From: JAZGGS01 sp963764825
Lineage (GTDB): Bacteria; Bacteroidota; Ignavibacteria; Ignavibacteriales; Ignavibacteriaceae
Assembly (NCBI GenBank): GCA_963764825.1
Contig: CAVXUA010000009.1
Span: 186,001-250,000 of the forward strand
Direction of reading: 5' to 3'
Length of the DNA: 64,000 nt
The position numbers and the translations under genes are program-made. Positions 10,183 to 21,407 of this stretch are shown piece after piece. The notes under the pieces are model-generated. The model did no database searches and was not told the origin of the DNA. It saw nothing but the letters and a program-made list of their open reading frames with translations. The stretch's first letter is position 1, and every line of letters starts with the position of its first letter.

Positions 10183-10672
10183 ATGATTTCATTACACTAT
10201 CAACAAAGTCTCTCATCAAAACTATTTGCGGTTTTGCTTTCCTTCTTCCAAAATACATAATGAGTAAAAGAAGAAGAACTATCATTACACCAATCCAAAT
10301 AAAAATCCATGTGGTTGATGTTGGCAGATCAAGAGTAATTTGGGAAGACAAAAACATAATTGCAAAAAATAACAGAACAGCTGTAAAAAAAAGTAGAGAC
10401 ATCGTAAGTGTGTAAATATTTGAGTTTGGTCCGATTACTTCTCTTACGTAAGTTCCTTTTTCTTTCTGTTCAAAAGTTATATCCATTTCGGGTGACCAGT
10501 AATGTCTTTGTTCGGGTAATATTTTGAGAAAAACATGGTCACCAAGAATTTTCCCCATTACCGGGTTTGATGGAGATTCAAATTTATTTTTAAACTTCGA
10601 AAGAAGATCACCCGGTTTCTCTTCCAGATCATATTGGTTCCTAAGTTTAACACCTAATTTTTCTTTCGGCAT
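10169..10672 (-). CDS. Unknown protein with two C-terminal membrane helices
   Basis: Unrecognised protein of about 167 residues. I chose the ATG at 10672 (MPKEKLGVKLRNQYD); the frame is open a further 26 codons upstream, but that extension has no typical start context. The N-terminal half is soluble and probably cytoplasmic; it includes PVMGKILGDHVFLKILPEQR. Two long hydrophobic helices follow (LTMSLLFFTAVLLFFAIMFL and TWIFIWIGVMIVLLLLLIMY), then a basic cytoplasmic-looking tail. It is the first of a two-gene unit with 9856-10182 and diverges from the cystathionine beta-synthase gene, with about 200 bases between the two starts. Confidence 0.65.
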   Translation of the reverse strand: MPKEKLGVKLRNQYDLEEKPGDLLSKFKNKFESPSNPVMGKILGDHVFLKILPEQRHYWSPEMDITFEQKEKGTYVREVIGPNSNIYTLTMSLLFFTAVLLFFAIMFLSSQITLDLPTSTTWIFIWIGVMIVLLLLLIMYFGRRKAKPQIVLMRDFVDSVMKSYEQS

Positions 10673-10872
10673 AATTCTAAAGTTATATATTCTAATGTTT
10701 GATGAAAACCTGAATAGATTTAAATTAACCAATAATTGCTGAAGCTGCAATAATTCTCAGTATTTTCAATTGATTTTGTATTACACCCGTAATAAAAATC
10801 TTTCATCAATTAAAACTATTGCCTATTATTGCTCAAAATTTTAGCAAAATTATAACTTTTGGAGAAGCTTTA

Positions 10873-12242
10873 TTGGAATTTAAGAATAGTATCCTGGAGC
10901 AGATTGGAAACACACCGCTCATAAGGATAAATAAAATTAACAATGGTTTGAAACCACAGATTTTTGCAAAGCTAGAGTCTGCAAATCCCGGTGGAAGTGT
11001 TAAAGACCGCATTGGTTATAATATGATTATCGATGCTGAGGAAAAAGGTGAGTTGAAACCGGGTGGAACAATAATCGAAGCAACAAGCGGTAATACAGGA
11101 ATCGGTCTTGCAATTACTGCAGCGGTTAAAGATTACAAATCAATTTTTGTAGTAACAGATAAAGTAAGTGCTGAAAAAATAAACTATTTGAAAGCTCTTG
11201 GTGGAGAAGTAATTGTTGTTTCAAATATGGCTGAACCGGATGATCCGGAATATTATGTAAATGTTGCAAAAAGAATTCATAAGGAAACACCAAACTCAAT
11301 ATTTGCATATCAGTATTCTAATCCTTCTAATCCAGAGATTCATTATAAAACCACCGGACCGGAAATTTGGCAGCAAACGAATGGAAAAATAACCTATTTT
11401 ATTTCCAGCATTGGAACTGGCGGAACTATCAGCGGAGCCGGCAGATATTTTAAAGGAAAAAAATCCTGATATAAAAGTAATTGGTGCAGATCCGTTCGGT
11501 TCTAATATTTAAACATTACAAAGAAACCGGTGAACTGATAAAAGGAACACCATACCTTGTTGAAGGAATTGGGCAGGATTGTCTGCCGGAAAACGTTCAC
11601 TTCCAATTCATTGATCAAATTATTAATGTAAGTGATAAGATTTCATTTGGTACTGCAAGAAAGCTAACTCGTGAAGAAGGAATTTTTTGCGGAGCCAGTA
11701 CAGGCACAATTGTTCACGTTGCGCTGGAAATGGCTAAAAATTTGACAGAAGATGATGTTGTGGTATTCATTGTTTGCGATACCGGGGAAAGATATTTATC
11801 CAAAGGTCATAATTTGGATTGGCTAAAGATGAACCGATTACTCGATTCTGAAATTAAAACTTTACGTGATATTTCAGATGCCAAAAAAGCACGCGGTATT
11901 GAAGATATAACTTTTGTAAAACCTGATACTACTGTTAAAGATGTTTTAAAAATTATAAATGATAAAGGATTTTCTAACATACCTGTGATGAAAGGCAAAC
12001 GAACATTGGGTTGTATAACTGAAAGTAACCTGATGAAAAAATTGCTGGATAACCCTGATTTACTAGGTGAGCAGGTTGGAAATGCGATGAATGAATGCTT
12101 TCCCACACTTGATGCTAAAACAGAACTAGCTGAAGTTAAAAATATCATGAAAGATAATGCAGCAATTTTAGTAAGTGATTTTGGCTTGATTACAGATATC
12201 ATCACTCGTTATGATTTAATTCATTTTGATGATGATAAATAA
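10873..12242 (+). CDS. Cystathionine beta-synthase with CBS domain pair (frame broken twice)
   Basis: PLP enzyme that condenses homocysteine with serine (or makes cysteine from acetylserine in close relatives). Motifs: IGNTPLIRINK, ANPGGSVKDR (PLP-binding Lys), TSGNTGIGLA, ISSIGTGGTISGAG, and FCGASTGT. After the catalytic domain come two CBS repeats (VKDVLKIINDKGFSNIPVM and a second ending GLITDIITRYDLI), which favour cystathionine beta-synthase over plain cysteine synthase. Frame breaks fall at the A7 run near 11457 and near 11508; the repaired reading KNPDIKVIGADPFGS is typical. The start chosen is a TTG at 10873, eight bases after GGAG; a TTG at 10819 is possible. Paired with the gamma-lyase downstream. 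Confidence 0.85.
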
Positions 12243-12247
12243 AAATC

Positions 12248-12324
12248 GTCATTACGAACCCCGATTAGTCGGGGTGAAGCAATCTAAATTAATTGATAGA
12301 TTGCCTCGCTTCGCTCGCTATGAC
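12248..12324. repeat. Palindromic interspersed element (GTCAT...ATGAC ends)
   Basis: A 77-base imperfect palindrome between the cystathionine genes. The outer ends GTCAT/ATGAC and the inner arms GAAGCAATCTA/TAGATTGCCTC pair, and a nested 6-bp hairpin CCCCGA-TTAG-TCGGGG sits in the left arm. The right arm GCCTCGCTTCGCTCGCTATGAC matches a widely known class of bacterial intergenic repeats (the 'GTCATTGCGAGCGAAGCGAGGCAATC' type, given here in outline). Only one copy is present. It is probably a non-autonomous mobile or REP-like element; it could also act as an RNA structure between the two genes. Confidence 0.7.
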
Positions 12325-12369
12325 AACTAATAATATCAATGGACTACTAACAAAGGACTAAGGACTAAA

Positions 12370-13503
12370 ATGGGCTTTTCAACAGATGCTATACACGCAG
12401 GGCAAATTCCCGATCCAACAACGGGAGCAGTAATAACACCGCTTTATCAAACATCTACATATAAGCAGGATGAACTTGGTAAACACAAAGGATATGAATA
12501 CGGAAGAACTCAAAACTTAACTCGTGAAGCACTCGAAAATAACATTGCAGCGCTTGAGAAAGGAAAATATGGAATAGCATTTGCTTCAGGTTTAGCTGCA
12601 ACTCATGCATTAATGAGTTTGGTTAAAGCAGGTGATCACATAATTGTTAGTAATAATGTTTATGGAGGTACATACAGATTATTCGAACAGAATTTAACTG
12701 CGTTTGGTTTGCAATATTCCTGGGTTGATACAAGTGATTTGAAAAATATTGAAAATGCAATTAAAGATAATACAAAATTGATTTTTGTTGAAACTCCTAC
12801 CAATCCAATGCTTGTTTTAACAGATTTGAAAGGTGTTTCTGAAATTGCTAAGAAAAATAATTTGCTCACTGTTTGTGATAATACTTTTATGAGTCCATAT
12901 TTTCAAAATCCATTGGATTGGGGAATTGAAATTGTTCTTCACAGCATTACAAAATTTATAAACGGGCACAGCGACGTTATCGGTGGAATGATTGTTACAA
13001 GTAACGAAAAAGTTCATGAAAGAATTCGATACATACAAAATGCAGCAGGTGGAATTCCTTCTCCGTTTGATTGCTGGCTTGTATTGCGGGCAACAAAAAC
13101 TTTAGCAGTTAGAATGAAGCAGCATGATGAAAACGCAAGAATTTTTGCTGATTGGCTTGTTAAATCTGGAATGGCTGAAAAAGTAATGTATCCCGGTTTA
13201 AAAGATCATCCGCAGTATGACCTTGCCAAAAATCAGATGCGAGGTTTCGGTGGAATGGTTTCTGCAGATTTTGGGACGCTTGAAAGAGCAAAGAAAATTT
13301 TGAACAATGTTAAAATATTCACACTTGCAGAAAGCCTTGGTGGAGTTGAAAGTTTAATTTGCCATCCTGCCTCGATGACTCACGCTTCCGTGCCTAAGGA
13401 AGAAAGAGAAAAATTCGGATTAACAGATTCACTTGTTCGTTTTTCTGTTGGAATTGAAGATATCGAGGATTTGACTAAGGATGTTGAAAATGCTGCTGGA
13501 TAA
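12370..13503 (+). CDS. Cystathionine gamma-lyase/synthase (trans-sulfuration PLP enzyme)
   Basis: PLP enzyme of the Cys/Met metabolism family, 377 residues, intact. Motifs: GFSTDAIHAGQ, YEYGRTQNLTREALE, FASGLAATHALMSL, FVETPTNP, VCDNTFMSPYFQNPL, and the PLP-lysine block HSITKFINGHSDVIGG; the end has SLGGVESLICHPASMTH and RFSVGIED. These define the family but do not separate gamma-lyase from gamma-synthase. The upstream cystathionine beta-synthase favours gamma-lyase, giving homocysteine to cysteine (reverse transsulfuration). The ATG follows GGACTAAGGACTAAA. A 127-base gap holding a palindromic repeat separates the pair. Confidence 0.88.
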   Translation: MGFSTDAIHAGQIPDPTTGAVITPLYQTSTYKQDELGKHKGYEYGRTQNLTREALENNIAALEKGKYGIAFASGLAATHALMSLVKAGDHIIVSNNVYGGTYRLFEQNLTAFGLQYSWVDTSDLKNIENAIKDNTKLIFVETPTNPMLVLTDLKGVSEIAKKNNLLTVCDNTFMSPYFQNPLDWGIEIVLHSITKFINGHSDVIGGMIVTSNEKVHERIRYIQNAAGGIPSPFDCWLVLRATKTLAVRMKQHDENARIFADWLVKSGMAEKVMYPGLKDHPQYDLAKNQMRGFGGMVSADFGTLERAKKILNNVKIFTLAESLGGVESLICHPASMTHASVPKEEREKFGLTDSLVRFSVGIEDIEDLTKDVENAAG

Positions 13504-13624
13504 CATTTCAATCTACGCATTGCGTTTTAAAATAAATATAACTCACAAAACGAATAATAACAACTATTTGAAATTAACTATAATCTATAGAACCATTCTA
13601 TCTTTATAATTCCACAACTTTTTG

Positions 13625-13632
13625 TAGCTTTG
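13625..13632 (+). promoter_or_regulatory. Probable Bacteroidetes-type -7 box TAGCTTTG
   Basis: Matches the TAnnTTTG consensus of the phylum and lies 34 bases before the next start codon. No clear TTG-type upstream box could be fixed by eye, so the call is tentative. Confidence 0.4.
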
Positions 13633-13665
13633 AACTATAATTCTTAAACTAATTTAAACTATTCG

Positions 13666-14499
13666 ATGTACCTGTTAAAAAAAATTTTACTTCTATGTGC
13701 AATCGTTCTCACATCAATTAATCTTTACAGCCAGGAAACTGATTCAATCGAAGTTTACCTGATAGACGCTTACGTAAAACCGGAATTACCCCACGAATTT
13801 ACTCTCTCCTTTTTTACAAGTGATCTATGCAAAAGCAAAGTTATTATTGATGATAATTATGAATATACAGTTAGTGATGAATTAAGCGATATGCATAACT
13901 TAGAAATTGAAATTACCGATTTAGAATTTAATGATAAGATTGTGAACTTCTTAATCGTTTATGAAGATGAAGCTGGCAATAAATATATAGGTGAAACTTT
14001 TGATTTTGACCTTCCCTATGAACCCGAAATAAAATCAGGTTCTGATTTCTTCCAGGTTTGTTTATTTGCTGGCGCAATTTTCCTTCTCCCTTATCCAAAT
14101 GTTGTATTTCAAAATGGAGAAAGCAACTTTAGTCTTACAAAGGAGATCCCGTTAATTTCATTTCGCTCAAAAAGCAGAAGATATCCTGCTGGTTATTTGT
14201 CTTTAGAATATTCATATATTTTTAATGCCAGCGCTAAAAACTATCTACGCGCCGGCTACAAACAATTTTATGAGCTGCCTCACATCGAATATTTATCTCC
14301 CGGTGTATCTTTGTACACAAATTTTTTAGGTAACAATGGAATTGGTCTTGAAACTTCCATCGGGCTGTTTACAATTGTAGATACATTTACTTTGTACACA
14401 CGGTACAGGTTCAATATTAAAATGGGCGATTCTCCAGGAAATTTTCAAGAAATATCTTTGGGGCTTTATTCAAGCTTCTTTTCTTTTTACCTTAATTAG
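13666..14499 (+). CDS. Secreted envelope protein of unknown function
   Basis: Unrecognised protein of 277 residues, intact. The signal peptide is MYLLKKILLLCAIVLTSINL, cleaved probably after YSQ. The first 110 mature residues look like an acidic beta-sandwich (IEVYLIDAYVKPELPHEFTL, VYEDEAGNKYIGETF). A hydrophobic stretch (FFQVCLFAGAIFLLPYPNVV) and then aromatic-rich strands follow, ending with LGLYSSFFSFYLN, whose final aromatic and Asn resemble an outer-membrane barrel end. It precedes a TonB-dependent receptor by 77 bases and may share its transcript. Function unknown. Confidence 0.7.
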   Translation: MYLLKKILLLCAIVLTSINLYSQETDSIEVYLIDAYVKPELPHEFTLSFFTSDLCKSKVIIDDNYEYTVSDELSDMHNLEIEITDLEFNDKIVNFLIVYEDEAGNKYIGETFDFDLPYEPEIKSGSDFFQVCLFAGAIFLLPYPNVVFQNGESNFSLTKEIPLISFRSKSRRYPAGYLSLEYSYIFNASAKNYLRAGYKQFYELPHIEYLSPGVSLYTNFLGNNGIGLETSIGLFTIVDTFTLYTRYRFNIKMGDSPGNFQEISLGLYSSFFSFYLN

Positions 14500-14576
14500 T
14501 TTTTCTAATTTCTGAAATTATTTGTGGTAATTTTTGTTATAGATTATTGCCGCTATAATAATTATCTATACACTTA

Positions 14577-17104
14577 ATGAAATTAATATTTCTCACATTA
14601 GTTTTTGTATTTTGTAATCTTGCAATTGCACAAACAGGCAATCTTGCTGGAAAAGTAACACACAACAATTTTCCCATTCCTTCTGTAAATATTATTGTCA
14701 TCAATACCGGTTTAGGAACTGGATCTGAAATTGATGGTAATTACAGGATCGAAAATATTCCAACAGGTAATTATAATGTTAAGTTTAGTTCGATTGGTTA
14801 TAAAACAGAAACATTTACAGTTGCTATAAATGCTGATAAAACAACCGAGCTTAATGTTTCCATGGAAGAAATAGCGATCGAAATGGAAACGGTGGAAGTT
14901 ACTGGCACACATATGCAGGATCAGCGGGATACACGAACAAGTTTAATTGATCTTGATCCGCGGGATGCTAAAATTCTACCCGGCGCTGTTGAGGATGTTT
15001 TCAGAACTCTACAATCTATGCCCGGAGTTTTGGCACCAAATGATTTTTCCTCGCAACTGATTGTTAGGGGCAGCGGACCTGATCAAAACCTGATCATTAT
15101 GGATGATGTTGAAGTTTTTAATCCATACAGATTGTACGGTGTTATTAGCATGTTTAATCCCGATGCAGTTGAAGATGTAAGTTTAATCTCTGGCGGGTTT
15201 CCGGCTAAGTACGGCGACCGGCTTTCTGCTGTTCTGGATGTTACAAACCGTGAAGGAAGCAAAACAAAATCTATTACCGGAAGTATTAATGCATCTATTG
15301 TGCAAGCTAACATAGTGCTGGAAGGGAAGAATCCGTTCAATCTTAAAGGTGCATGGTTATTCAACTCCCGCAGAACTTATTACGATTTAATTATGGAACC
15401 ATTTGTAAAAAGTGCAGGGCTTGTTGATGACAACACCAGCTTTCCAAACTTTTATGATTTCCAGACAAAACTTGTTATTGGTCCTTACAATGGTCATAAA
15501 GTTTTACTTGAATGGAATAGTTTCAAGGGATGGTGTTGATGTTGTAAGCGGCGAAGAGCGTAACACACCCGATAGTGTGGGAGTTTTTAACATAACGCGC
15601 AACGATTTACTTTCAGCCGCCTGGCATTTTACGCCTAACCAAAACTTGCTTAACAAGTTTATTGTTTCGTGGTATAAAAATAATGGTACAACTGATTTTG
15701 ATTCTCAATTTTTAGATCCTTCACTTAACAGGGATGCGTTTGAAAATGCAATCCCGGATACACTTTCACCTTATCTTTTAAACTTTAGCTTTGGCGGTGA
15801 TTTTTCTTACATAAAATATTCTGTTGATGATAAACTAACTTACTTTGCCGGCAGATCATATAATTGAAGCTGGGGTTGGTGCAGATTTTATGGAAACCAT
15901 CATCAATTTTACATTCGATCTTGATCCACAGCTTGAAGCTATTTTTGCTAGTAATCCTCAATTTAGAAGTGCGCTGGAAGATTTGAAAGATGTTAAATTT
16001 TATAACCGTTACCGTGCTTATCTTCAGGATAATTTTAAATTAACTGAACAATTAACTTTTCAGCCCAGCTTACGTTTCGATTATTATAACATCCTAAATA
16101 AAGCTTACTTAGCTCCTCGTATCTCGCTTAGCTATGCGATTGGTAACTTAACAACATTGCGGGCAGTCTGGGGGCTCTACTATCAATCTGCAGGATATGA
16201 AAAACTGAGAGATCAGAATATACTTTACGATCTTTCAGATAGATACACTCATATTCTTACTGCGGAAAGATCAATTCATTATGTGCTGGGATTTGAAAGA
16301 TGGCTCTCTACTGAGTGGAGTTTAAAATTAGAAGGATACTATAAAGATTTTGATAATCTCTACATTCCTACTTTAATGCAAGGCAGCAGGTATTTTACTG
16401 AACCGGTACCTGGAAAAGATCCACGATTTATTTCCGGCTGGATATTACCTTATGCAGTTCAAGGGGATTCATTAACGCAAATTCCGGTAAACGGATCTTT
16501 TGGTGAAGCTTATGGAATAGAATTATTACTCGCGAAGAAAAATATTGTTAAAGGAAGCGATTTGTCCGGTTGGGTTTCTTATTCACTCGCTTTTGCCAAC
16601 CGTTACGAAAATGACAAAAATTTTCCTTTCCGGTTTGACCAGAGGCACACTGTAAACATCGTGTTGAATTATACAATAAGTAGCTGGTTGGAGCTCGGTG
16701 TAAGATGGCAGTATGGTTCCGGGTTTCCTTACAGTGAACCTAATGGTGTTAAACCAAGAATAATTCTTGAAGACCAGGATCTTGATGGCATACCCGAAAC
16801 CCCTGTGATTGCAACACGAAAAAGCAATTCCGGAGGTGAAGAAACAGTTATTTACGATATAGATTTTGGCAATAAAAAACTAAACTCACGCAAACCGGAA
16901 TATCATCGACTTGATGTTAGGTTAAATGCACTTGCAGATTGGTGGGATCTTGATTGGGTAATCTATCTTGATGTAATAAATGTTTATAACCATTCTAATG
17001 TTATTGCTTACGATTATTATGTAACGGATACTCTTACCTTGGGGCGCGAACCAACAACAATGCTTCCCATCGTACCTACTTTAGGGTTTAGCGTTAAATT
17101 TTGA
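14577..17104 (+). CDS. TonB-dependent outer-membrane receptor (frame broken twice)
   Basis: Energy-coupled outer-membrane transporter, about 842 residues when repaired. Order: signal peptide (MKLIFLTLVFVFCNLAIAQ), a carboxypeptidase-regulatory-like domain (GNLAGKVTHNNFPIPSVNII to ELNVSMEE), a plug domain (QSMPGVLAPNDFSSQLIVRG, IIMDDVEVFNPYRLYG, GGFPAKYGDRLSAVLDV), then a beta-barrel with many alternating strands, ending VPTLGFSVKF with the usual C-terminal Phe. Breaks lie near 15530 (reading resumes SRDGVDVVSGEERNTPDS) and near 15850 (resumes ADHIIEAGVGADF). The ligand is unknown. No SusD-like partner is adjacent, so it is not part of a standard glycan-uptake locus. Confidence 0.85.
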
Positions 17105-17161
17105 TTTTATGATTTAGTATATTTTCAATCATCAATTGTTAAATAATTTTTTAGGTAAAAA

Positions 17162-18001
17162 ATGAAGTTATCAATTACACTTTGGTTATTTGCTTTTATT
17201 CTTACACTTGCAATAGCAGTCTATCAGCGTTTAACCGGTCCAACGCATCCCGTGAAAGAATCAACAACTCTTAACGGAACAGAAGTAAAAGCAACTTTCA
17301 ATAGAAGCTATAGCGGCGAAGGAGACCAACCAGTAATTGTGGAAATAAGTTCAAATAATCTTGAAGGAAATCTTTACTGGAAGCGCTTTAAAACAAACGA
17401 TGATTGGAGCATTGTTAAGATGAATATGGAAGATAAAACACTTACAGCATTTTTACCTCATCAACCCCCGGCTGGTAAGCTGGAATATTTTGTAAAAGTT
17501 TTCGGCGAAAATTCTGGAGCATTTCTTCCTGCAAAACCTATTGTTACCAGGTTCAAAGGTGCTGTCCCTGATTTTATCCTCATCCCCCACATAATCTTTA
17601 TGTTTGGTGCAATGCTGCTTGCTTTACGAACAGCAATGGAAATCTTTAAGCAGAAGCCCAAGTTTAAAATGCTTACAATAGTTACAGTGGTTGTTTTAGG
17701 AATTGGTGGAATGATTTTAGGACCAATTGTACAAAAATATGCTTTTGGCGAATTCTGGACAGGATTTCCTAACGGCACTGATCTTACTGATAATAAAACA
17801 TTAATTGCTTTCATAGGTTGGTTGATTGCCCTGTTTGCTGTTCTTAAAGAAAAGAAACAAAAATTCTGGATTGGTTTTGCAACCGTTGTTATGTTTGCTG
17901 TCTTTCTTATCCCGCACAGTGTAATGGGCTCTGAGCTGGATTACAATAAACTTGATAAAGAGAAAAAACAGATTGAACAAATAAACGAAGCAGCAGATTA
18001 G
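17162..18001 (+). CDS. Membrane protein of unknown function
   Basis: Unrecognised protein of 279 residues, intact. One N-terminal helix (LSITLWLFAFILTLAIAVYQ) anchors a periplasmic beta-rich domain (residues about 30 to 135, containing YWKRFKTNDDWS and PPAGKLEYFVKVFG). Four further helices follow: DFILIPHIIFMFGAMLLALR, LTIVTVVVLGIGGMILGPIV, IAFIGWLIALFAVL and FWIGFATVVMFAVFLIPHSV. The tail is charged and coiled (LDKEKKQIEQINEAAD). It is 6 bases upstream of xseA, so it heads the likely operon that continues through xseB and dxs. Function is not known. Confidence 0.7.
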   Translation: MKLSITLWLFAFILTLAIAVYQRLTGPTHPVKESTTLNGTEVKATFNRSYSGEGDQPVIVEISSNNLEGNLYWKRFKTNDDWSIVKMNMEDKTLTAFLPHQPPAGKLEYFVKVFGENSGAFLPAKPIVTRFKGAVPDFILIPHIIFMFGAMLLALRTAMEIFKQKPKFKMLTIVTVVVLGIGGMILGPIVQKYAFGEFWTGFPNGTDLTDNKTLIAFIGWLIALFAVLKEKKQKFWIGFATVVMFAVFLIPHSVMGSELDYNKLDKEKKQIEQINEAAD

Positions 18002-18007
18002 ATAAAA

Positions 18008-19220
18008 ATGCAGGAACATTTTCATCAAGAAATATTAACAGTCTCCGATTTAACTAAAGAAATTAAATCATCTTTAGAGGAAAAATTTTCAAGAGTATCA
18101 GTAATTGGCGAAATATCAAATCTCAAAACTCACATTTCGGGGCACTGGTATTTTGTTCTTAAAGATTCTGGAGCGGTGATAAATTGTACAATGTGGAAAG
18201 GTTTTAACCAGCACGTTTTTTTCACCCCGGAAAATGGAATGAAAATTATTGTGAATGGCAAGCTTTCCGTTTACCCGCCAAGAGGTACTTACCAGCTTGA
18301 TGTTCGTTCTATGAAACCGGCTGGAGTTGGGGAACTGCAGGAAGCTTTCGAGCGACTAAAGAAAAAGTTGGATGCTGAAGGATTATTTGATGAAGAATAT
18401 AAAAAGCCAATTCCTGCATTTCCTAAAAAGATTGGAATTGTTACTGCAATAGACGGAGCTGCATTCAAAGATATGATAAGCGTGGCAGAAAGAAGATTTC
18501 CTTTAACTGAAATTGTAATTGTTCCGGCAAGAGTGCAGGGAGCTGGTTCAGGACAAAGTGTAGCCAATGGAATAAAATTATTAAACAAACAAAAAAATAT
18601 TGATATAATAATTATAGGCAGAGGCGGCGGATCAATTGAAGATCTGTGGGCTTTTAATGAAGAGATAGTTGCACAGGGCAATATTTAATTCTAAAATTCC
18701 GGTTATTTCGGGAGTTGGGCACGAAGTTGATTTTACAATTGCAGATTATGTGGCTGATCACAGAGCTCCAACACCTTCTGTGGCAATGGAGCTGGCAACA
18801 CCGAACATGGAAGATATAATTGACTTCCTTTCAAATTTTTTCTATAATTCTACCGATACAGTAACAGAAAAGATTGAAAATAATAAGGAGGAAGTTGAAA
18901 GAATATTGTATTCTTACGGATTCAAACAGTTGCCTGATTTTATAAACAGGAAATCACAGCAGACTGATAACGCTTTATCAGTTATCTTTGGTAAAATTGA
19001 AAAGTTATTCCTGGTGCTTGATAGAAAACTTTCAGTAATCAGTAAAATTCTTGATTCGCACGATATTAAGAGGACACTAAAGAAAGGCTTTGTTTTAGTG
19101 CAGCAGAATTCTAAATTTGTTCTTCGGGCTGCAAACTATAACAAAGTTGCTGCAGCTACGCTCAAATTTTCTGATGGTGATGTAGATATTAACAGTAGCG
19201 GTTCTGGCAGAAATACATAA
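18008..19220 (+). CDS. xseA: Exodeoxyribonuclease VII large subunit (frame broken once)
   Basis: Catalytic subunit of exonuclease VII, which degrades single-stranded DNA. The N-terminal OB-fold is seen as LTKEIKSSLEEKFSRVSVIG and HWYFVLKDSGAVINCTMWKG; the catalytic domain has PKKIGIVTAIDGAAFKDMI, VPARVQGAGSGQSVANGI, IIGRGGGSIEDLWAFNEE and, after a frame break near 18675, RAIFNSKIPVISGVGHEVDFT and DHRAPTPS. The repaired length is about 404 residues, normal. The C-terminus contains GFVLVQ and a late DGDV motif. The small subunit gene follows 5 bases later. Confidence 0.9.
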
Positions 19221-19225
19221 AATTT

Positions 19226-19431
19226 ATGACTAAAAAAAACAACCACATAATTTTGAAAAAGATCTTTCACGGCTGGAAAAGATTAGTGAACTTTTGGAGA
19301 ACAATGACATCGGCTTGGAAGATTCAATTTCACTTTACGAAGAGGGAATTAAACTTTCTAAAAGCTGTCTTACCACATTAAAAAAAGCAGAACTAAAAGT
19401 TACTAAACTGAGTAACGAATTAACGATTTAA
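19226..19431 (+). CDS. xseB: Exodeoxyribonuclease VII small subunit (frame broken once)
   Basis: A short gene of about 68 codons right after xseA. The main reading, from about 19250, is NFEKDLSRLEKISELLENND followed by IGLEDSISLYEEGIKLSK and CLTTLKKAELKVTKLS, the standard small-subunit helical hairpin. The ATG at 19226 (MTKKNNHI) is in another frame; one missing base in the ATAATTTT stretch near 19248 joins them as HINFEKD. The protein binds XseA to form active exonuclease VII. Context and sequence make this secure despite its size. Confidence 0.85.
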
Positions 19432-19483
19432 CATCTAATATTAATAAAGATATAATTGAAGAATAATATTACCGGAGTTTTTA

Positions 19484-21407
19484 ATGATCGATGCTAAAAA
19501 ATATCCTATTCTGTCTAAGGTAGATGATCCATCCAATATAAGGGATTTAGCATTACCGCAGCTTAAACAGTTGTGCCAGGATATTCGTGATTACATGGTT
19601 GATACAATTTCAGAAACAGGTGGGCACTTTGGCGGCGGGCTTGGTACAGTTGAACTCACCGTTGCAATCCATAAAGTTTTTAATACCCCCAAAGATTTAG
19701 TCGTGTGGGATACGGGTCACCAGGCATATCCTCATAAAATATTAACCGGAAGAAAAGAAGCACTTAAAAGAATAAGAAAGTTAGGTGGAATTAGCGGCTT
19801 CTTAAAAAGAATCCGAAAGCGAATACGATTCATTCGGTGCCGGTCATGCTTCCACATCTATTTCAGCTGCGCTGGGTATGGCTGTTGCCCGAGATATAAC
19901 TAAAGAAGACCGCAAAGTTGTTGCGGTAATGGGCGATGGTGCTATGACAGGTGGTATGGCTTACGAAGCAATGAATAACTCCGGTATTTACAAATCAGAC
20001 CTGATCGTAGTTCTTAATGATAACAATATGTCTATCTGCTTCTAATGTATGGACTATCTCAAATTACTTTACTGAAATGATCTCTCATCCGGATTATAAT
20101 AAATTCAAAGGACAGATTTGGGATTTAACAGGAAAACTGGATCAATTTGGTGACCGGATGAGGAAAATTGCTTCACGTCTTGAATCCGGTATAAAATCGG
20201 TCATTACACCGGGAATGTTATTCGAAGCCCTTGGTTTCAGGTACTTTGGTCCTATAAACGGTCACAATGTTCACCAGCTTACAAAATTATTTGAACAGGT
20301 TAGAGAGTTAAAGGGTCCTATTCTTGTTCATGCTATTACTGAAAAAGGTAAAGGTTATAAACCTGCTGAAGAGCATTCCCAGAGACTGCATGCTTCCACG
20401 CCTTTTGATAAGATAACTGGCAAAGCTCATAAGAAAGGTGAAACACTGCCATCTTATACAAAAATATTTGGTGAAGCGCTGGTTAAGATTGTTGAGAATA
20501 ATCCTAAAGTTGTTGGAATTACTGCAGCCATGCCTGATGGTACCGGCTTGGACCTGTTAAAAGAGAAACATCCTTCAAATTATTATTGATGTTGGAATTG
20601 CTGAGGAGCATGGAATTACATTTGCTGCAGGGATGGCAACCCAGGGATTGATTCCTGTTGCTGCAATCTATTCAACTTTTCTTCAGCGTGGATTCGACCA
20701 GATGATTCACGATGTTGCTTTACAAAAACTGCACGTTGTTTTCGTTTTAGATAGAGCTGGATTAGTTGGCTCTGATGGACCAACTCATCACGGCACTTTC
20801 GATCTTACATACCTGCGGATGATTCCCGGCATGGTTATAATGGCTCCAAAAGATGAAGCAGAGTTGAGGAATATGGTTTACACTGCTGTTGAGCATTGCG
20901 ATGGACCTGTTGCTGTAAGATACCCGAGAGGTTCAGCTTTAGGAGTTCCGCTTAAAGATGAGTTTGAACAAATTGAAATAGGAAAAAGTGAAAAGTTAAC
21001 CGATGGTAATGATGTTGCACTGCTTGCTCTTGGAGCTATGGTAGATTACTCGTTAAAGGCAGCAGCTAAACTTAAAAGAAGAAGGCGTTAATTGTGAAGT
21101 AATAAATATGCGTTTTGCAAAACCTCTTGATACTGAATGTCTGGATGATATTGCAAATCGACATACCAAAATAGTAACCCTTGAAGAGAATAATTTGCCG
21201 GGTGGTTTTGGAAGTGCGGTCGTAGAATATTTTACTGATAAAAATTATAAAAACGATATTTTACGAATGGGTCTACCTGATGATTTTGTCGATCATGGAA
21301 CGCAGCAGGAATTGCACCAGCAGTTAGGTATTGATCCGGATGGAATTGTTTCTAAAGTTAAATTTTTTTGCGGGGATAAAAGGGTCAGGCAAGAGGTTAC
21401 TGTTTAA
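19484..21407 (+). CDS. dxs: 1-deoxy-D-xylulose-5-phosphate synthase (frame broken four times)
   Basis: First enzyme of the MEP isoprenoid pathway; a thiamine-diphosphate transketolase-like enzyme joining pyruvate and glyceraldehyde 3-phosphate. Motifs in order: SETGGHFGGGLGTVELTVAI, VWDTGHQAYPHKILTGR, then after a break near 19810 SEYDSFGAGHASTS and VMGDGAMTGGMAYEAMNN with LNDNNMSI, after a break near 20036 SNYFTEM and GPINGHNV, after one near 20580 DVGIAEEHGITFAAG and DRAGLVGSDGPTHHG, and after one near 21070 a C-terminal transketolase domain. Repaired length is about 640 residues. A CCGGAG site precedes the ATG. Its stop shares one base with the start of the next gene. Confidence 0.92.
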
